A DNA stretch of 32,798 bases from an uncultured Anaerococcus sp. GTDB taxonomy: Bacteria; Bacillota; Clostridia; Tissierellales; Peptoniphilaceae. Below the pieces are notes generated by a model. It did not search any database. It was not told the origin of the DNA and saw nothing but the letters and a program-made list of their open reading frames with translations. Within the stretch, counting starts at the first letter, position 1; every line of letters begins with the position of its first letter. Position numbers and translations under genes: made by a program. The DNA is taken from NCBI RefSeq assembly GCF_947253225.1, contig NZ_CAMXYR010000012.1:1-32798 (forward strand). The letters run 5' to 3'. Shown piece after piece: positions 29,848-32,798 of the stretch.

Positions 29848-29926
29848 TTGCCATAATAGTGGTTTATAGTTAATAAATAATTAAGTGAGACTAAGCAATT
29901 ATCATATAAAAATATAAGGAGAGCCC

Positions 29927-32455
29927 ATGCAAATTATAAAAAGAGACGGAACCAAGGTGGACTTTGAGAAGGCTAAGATAGAAATAGCTATAGCTAAGGC
30001 GTTTTCTTCTGTCGATAGTAGTATTAAGGCAGAAGAGCTAAAAAAAATGTCGGATAGGATAGAAACTACCATCCAAGAAAAATATCCCAAAGACCATATT
30101 CCTACAGTCGAAGAAGTCCAAGACCTAGTTGAGCTTACCTTGATTGATGAAAACTATTATAGGGAAGTTAAGTCTTTTATTCTTTATAGGGCTAAGCACA
30201 ACATGGATAGAAAAGTATTAGCGGATTTTTCGAGATATATTGAAGATAAGAAAGTCTTAGAGATTGTTAGCAAGGTTCAGGCAGAGTTTGACAATCAAAG
30301 ATACCCAATCGACTCACTCCTCTTTAAGTTTGAATCCTTCCTAAAACCTAACATGACAGAAGAAGATTTGTTAAAGGCCCTAACAAGGGCTGCAAGTGAG
30401 CTGACAAGCAAGGAAGCACCTGATTGGGAGATAATAGCAGCCAGGTTCTTGATGTATCAGATAAACTTAGAGATTGAAAAAAGCGAAGAGAGATACGAAC
30501 TTTTTGACTTCAAGACAAAGATAAAGTTTCTTACAGAAAAGGGACTCTATGGAGCTTATATTCTAGAAAATTACTCATCTGATGACCTAGATGAGCTTGA
30601 GAGATATATGGACTTTACTAGGGATGATATCTTCACCTACTCAGGTCTAGACCTCCTAAAGAAGAGATACCTAATCACCAACCACAAGGGAGATTTGATA
30701 GAAAAAGTTCAAGAAATGTTTATGGGTATTGCCATGCATCTTGCCATCCCAGAAATAAACAGGGTAGCCTTTGCTAAGAGAGTCTATGATATCCTATCAA
30801 CCCTAAAGGCAACAATGGCTACACCAACAATGACCAATGCCAGAAAGCCTTTTAACCAATTATCCTCTTGCTTCATAGATACAGTACCAGATACCCTTAA
30901 AGGAATTTACCGTTCCATAACCAATTTTGCCGAAGTATCCAAGCACGGTGGGGGAATGGGCTTGTATTTCGGTAAAGTTAGAGCCAATGGGTCAGATATA
31001 AGAGGCTTTGAGGGAGTAGCAGGTGGGGTTATTCGCTGGATAAGACTTGCCAACGATACAGCTGTTGCAGTTGACCAACTTGGCGTAAGGCAAGGAGCAG
31101 TTGCAGTCTATCTTGATATTTGGCATAAGGATATGCCAGAATTTTTGGGACTAAGGACTAACAACGGGGATGACAGGATGAAAGCCCACGATGTCTTTCC
31201 TGGAGTGTGTGTGCCAGACCTATTTTGGAAACTAACTCGTGATGATATAAATGCTGATTGGCATATGTTCGACCCTCATGAAGTTGAAAAAAAATATGGC
31301 AGATCAATTGAAGATACCTACGGAGAAGAGTTTGAAGAATTTTACAAACAACTTGTTGAAGATAAGGAAATTTCAAGAAGAACTATGTCTGTAAAGGATA
31401 TGGTAAGACTCCTTATCAAATCATGGACAGAAACAGGAACTCCGTTCATCTTTAATAGAGATGCTGTAAATAGAACCAACCCTAACAAACACAAGGGCAT
31501 GATTTATTCATCTAACCTTTGTACAGAAATCGCCCAAAACATGAGTCCATCAGAATCAGTTTCTACAGAAATTGTAGATAAAAATGGTGATACAATCATA
31601 GTTACCAAGACGAAACCAGGGGATTTTGTAGAATGTAACCTAGCAAGTCTTACTTTGGGAAAAGTCGATGTAAACAATAGCGAAGAGCTTGAAGAAACTG
31701 TTAGGACAATAGTAAGGGCTCTTGACAATGTAATCGACCTAAACTATTATCCAACTCCTTATGCCAAGGTAACCAACAAAAAATACAGGGCTATAGGTCT
31801 TGGTACAAGTGGCTACCATCACATGCTTGTCAAAAATGATATAAGATGGCAAGACGAGAAGGCTCATGCAGAATTTGTTGATAGGGTCTATGAGGATATA
31901 AATTATTATGCCATCAAAGAATCTTGCGAGATAGCCAAGGAAAAGGGAGCTTACTCTTGCTTTGAAGGAAGTGACTGGGAAAGTGGATCCTACTTCGAAA
32001 TGAGAGCTTATAAGAGCCAAAGATGGGAAGAATTAAGAAAAGCAATCAAAGAAAACGGTCTAAGAAATGGCTACCTAATGGCAATCGCACCAACAGGGTC
32101 AACTTCAATTATATCTGGAACATCTGCTGGAGTGGATCCAATCATGAGTCGTTACTTCCTAGAAGAAAAAAAGGGAGCAATAGTTCCAAGAGTTGCTCCA
32201 GGTCTTACAACAAAGACCTTCTGGTTGTATGAAAACGCCCACGACATAGACCAAAATATATCTATGAGAATGGCGGGCGTAAGACAAAGACACATCGACC
32301 AAGGTCAATCTGTAAATATTTATATAACTACAGAATACACCATGAGACAAATCTTAAACATCTATCTCACAGCATGGGAAGCTGGAGTTAAATCAATCTA
32401 TTATGTAAGAGGTAAATCTCTCGAAGTAGAGGAATGTGATTCCTGTGCAAGTTAG
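29927..32455 (+). CDS. Class I ribonucleoside-diphosphate reductase, alpha (large) subunit
   Basis: This 842-residue protein reduces ribonucleotides to deoxyribonucleotides. An N-terminal ATP-cone covers about 1-95 (IIKRDGTKVDFEKAKIEIAI). The catalytic barrel has the redox cysteines Cys315 (SSCFID) and Cys570 (VECNLAS), the thiyl-radical cysteine Cys532 in NLCTEI, GGGMGLYFGKVRANGS, and APTGSTSIISGTSAGVDP. The radical-transfer tyrosine pair is Tyr825-Tyr826, and the C-terminal CxxC (Cys837/Cys840) re-reduces the site. These place it in class I (NrdA/NrdE type). The radical-generating beta subunit is not adjacent on the visible side. NrdR-box-like sites lie upstream. Confidence 0.93.
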   Translation: MQIIKRDGTKVDFEKAKIEIAIAKAFSSVDSSIKAEELKKMSDRIETTIQEKYPKDHIPTVEEVQDLVELTLIDENYYREVKSFILYRAKHNMDRKVLADFSRYIEDKKVLEIVSKVQAEFDNQRYPIDSLLFKFESFLKPNMTEEDLLKALTRAASELTSKEAPDWEIIAARFLMYQINLEIEKSEERYELFDFKTKIKFLTEKGLYGAYILENYSSDDLDELERYMDFTRDDIFTYSGLDLLKKRYLITNHKGDLIEKVQEMFMGIAMHLAIPEINRVAFAKRVYDILSTLKATMATPTMTNARKPFNQLSSCFIDTVPDTLKGIYRSITNFAEVSKHGGGMGLYFGKVRANGSDIRGFEGVAGGVIRWIRLANDTAVAVDQLGVRQGAVAVYLDIWHKDMPEFLGLRTNNGDDRMKAHDVFPGVCVPDLFWKLTRDDINADWHMFDPHEVEKKYGRSIEDTYGEEFEEFYKQLVEDKEISRRTMSVKDMVRLLIKSWTETGTPFIFNRDAVNRTNPNKHKGMIYSSNLCTEIAQNMSPSESVSTEIVDKNGDTIIVTKTKPGDFVECNLASLTLGKVDVNNSEELEETVRTIVRALDNVIDLNYYPTPYAKVTNKKYRAIGLGTSGYHHMLVKNDIRWQDEKAHAEFVDRVYEDINYYAIKESCEIAKEKGAYSCFEGSDWESGSYFEMRAYKSQRWEELRKAIKENGLRNGYLMAIAPTGSTSIISGTSAGVDPIMSRYFLEEKKGAIVPRVAPGLTTKTFWLYENAHDIDQNISMRMAGVRQRHIDQGQSVNIYITTEYTMRQILNIYLTAWEAGVKSIYYVRGKSLEVEECDSCAS

Positions 32456-32479
32456 AAATTAAAGACAAATGAAGATACG

Positions 32480-32555
32480 AAAAGACCCTTGTGAAAAGTC
32501 CAAAGCTAGGCTAAAAACTAGCTTAGAACCTAGCCACAAGAGGTCTTTTATTTTT
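32480..32555. terminator. Branched bidirectional terminator after the reductase gene
   Basis: The outer stem pairs AAAAGACC and TTGTG (32480-32493) with CACAA and GGTCTTTT (32535-32549), around small bulges. An inner arm pairs GCTAGG (32505-32510) with CCTAGC (32529-32534). A T-run follows on the plus strand and A's precede on the left. It overlaps the stop of the minus-strand gene. Confidence 0.8.
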
Positions 32556-32798
32556 CTCTAAGGTAACTTAGCCCATCCAAAATGAAATTTATTACAAAGT
32601 ATGCAAGCACCAAATAAATTTTATTGAATTTATATTCGTCATTTATAAAGCTATAGGCTCTGATGCCGAGTTTTTCTTGGATAACAGATAAAACAAAGAT
32701 TAACAAAATCGCAATAACTAGAGCTAAAATCTTATTTAGCCTAGACTTCTTACCCAGATTAATCAGACTTTTTTCCTTAAATATAGAAAATGTAAACA
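32548..32798 (-). CDS. Hypothetical membrane protein, partial (N-terminus beyond the window)
   Basis: An open frame of at least 82 codons runs in from the window edge and ends with TAA at 32550-32548. It starts (visible part) FTFSIFKEKSLINLGKKSRL, then has a membrane segment ILALVIAILLIFVLSVI, a polar stretch (QEKLGIRAYSFINDEYKFNK), a second membrane segment IYLVLAYFVINFILDGL and a short basic end SYLREK. I do not recognise a family. The alternation of basic and hydrophobic segments makes it a believable gene. It converges on the reductase gene and shares its terminator. Confidence 0.6.
   Translation of the reverse strand, partial: FTFSIFKEKSLINLGKKSRLNKILALVIAILLIFVLSVIQEKLGIRAYSFINDEYKFNKIYLVLAYFVINFILDGLSYLREK

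Noticed and set aside
29818..29926. Cobalamin or other known riboswitch before the reductase gene
   Set aside because: The region is too short for a cobalamin riboswitch and I could not find a B12 box or any other conserved riboswitch core.

Overview
The window looks like a chromosomal segment close to the replication origin of a low-GC, anaerobic Gram-positive bacterium (Bacillota). I infer the Tissierellia/Peptoniphilaceae group (Anaerococcus or Peptoniphilus type). The evidence is the order rpmH-rnpA-yidD-yidC-jag, then mnmE-mnmG-rsmG and parA-parB; AT-rich sequence; strong AGGAGG ribosome-binding sites; Pta; LarB/C/E; and a flavin thioredoxin reductase of the clostridial kind. The taxonomic placement is inference. 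I saw no rRNA, tRNA, CRISPR array, insertion sequence or prophage.

Layout. 1-2.6 kb (+): ribosomal protein L34, RNase P protein, YidD, YidC and Jag, from a near-consensus promoter. 2.7-4.4 kb (-): a Na+/phosphate cotransporter-like protein with a PhoU-like tail. 4.6-9.3 kb (+): MnmE, MnmG, RsmG and a CPBP membrane protease. 9.4-13.3 kb (+): CinA, ParA, ParB, a cyclodeaminase-like protein and a DUF4446 protein. Five 16-bp parS-like palindromes lie between 2.7 and 12.4 kb around parAB. 13.4-14.4 kb: phosphate acetyltransferase. 14.4-16.3 kb: a DUF1538 membrane protein and a P-II-like regulator, each carrying two disabling lesions. 16.3-17.5 kb: thioredoxin and a thioredoxin reductase without recognisable NAD(P)H motifs. 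17.8-20.3 kb: a MarR regulator translationally coupled to FtsH, behind a leader rich in inverted repeats. 20.4-21.6 kb: a CD0519/CD1768-type membrane protein. 21.6-21.8 kb: a small gene remnant and a structured terminator.

21.8-27.5 kb (-): one long operon, larE-larB-larC followed by a lipoprotein, permease and ATPase of a FecCD-type ABC importer. It makes the nickel-pincer cofactor and probably imports the metal. larC is split at a run of nine A residues and can be rejoined by a -1 frameshift into a 403-residue protein. The operon has a consensus promoter and a leader that can fold as a terminator or a competing antiterminator. No larA is present in the window.

27.6-32.8 kb (+): a DUF3842 protein, signal peptide peptidase SppA with an RDD membrane protein, and a class I ribonucleotide reductase large subunit behind NrdR-box-like palindromes. 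A partial membrane protein on the minus strand ends the window. Most of the window is ordinary core genome. The points of most interest are the LarC frameshift and lar leader, the variant parS cluster with an acidic insertion in ParA, the decaying DUF1538/P-II module, the NAD(P)H-motif-less thioredoxin reductase, and the YidC lacking its groove arginine.
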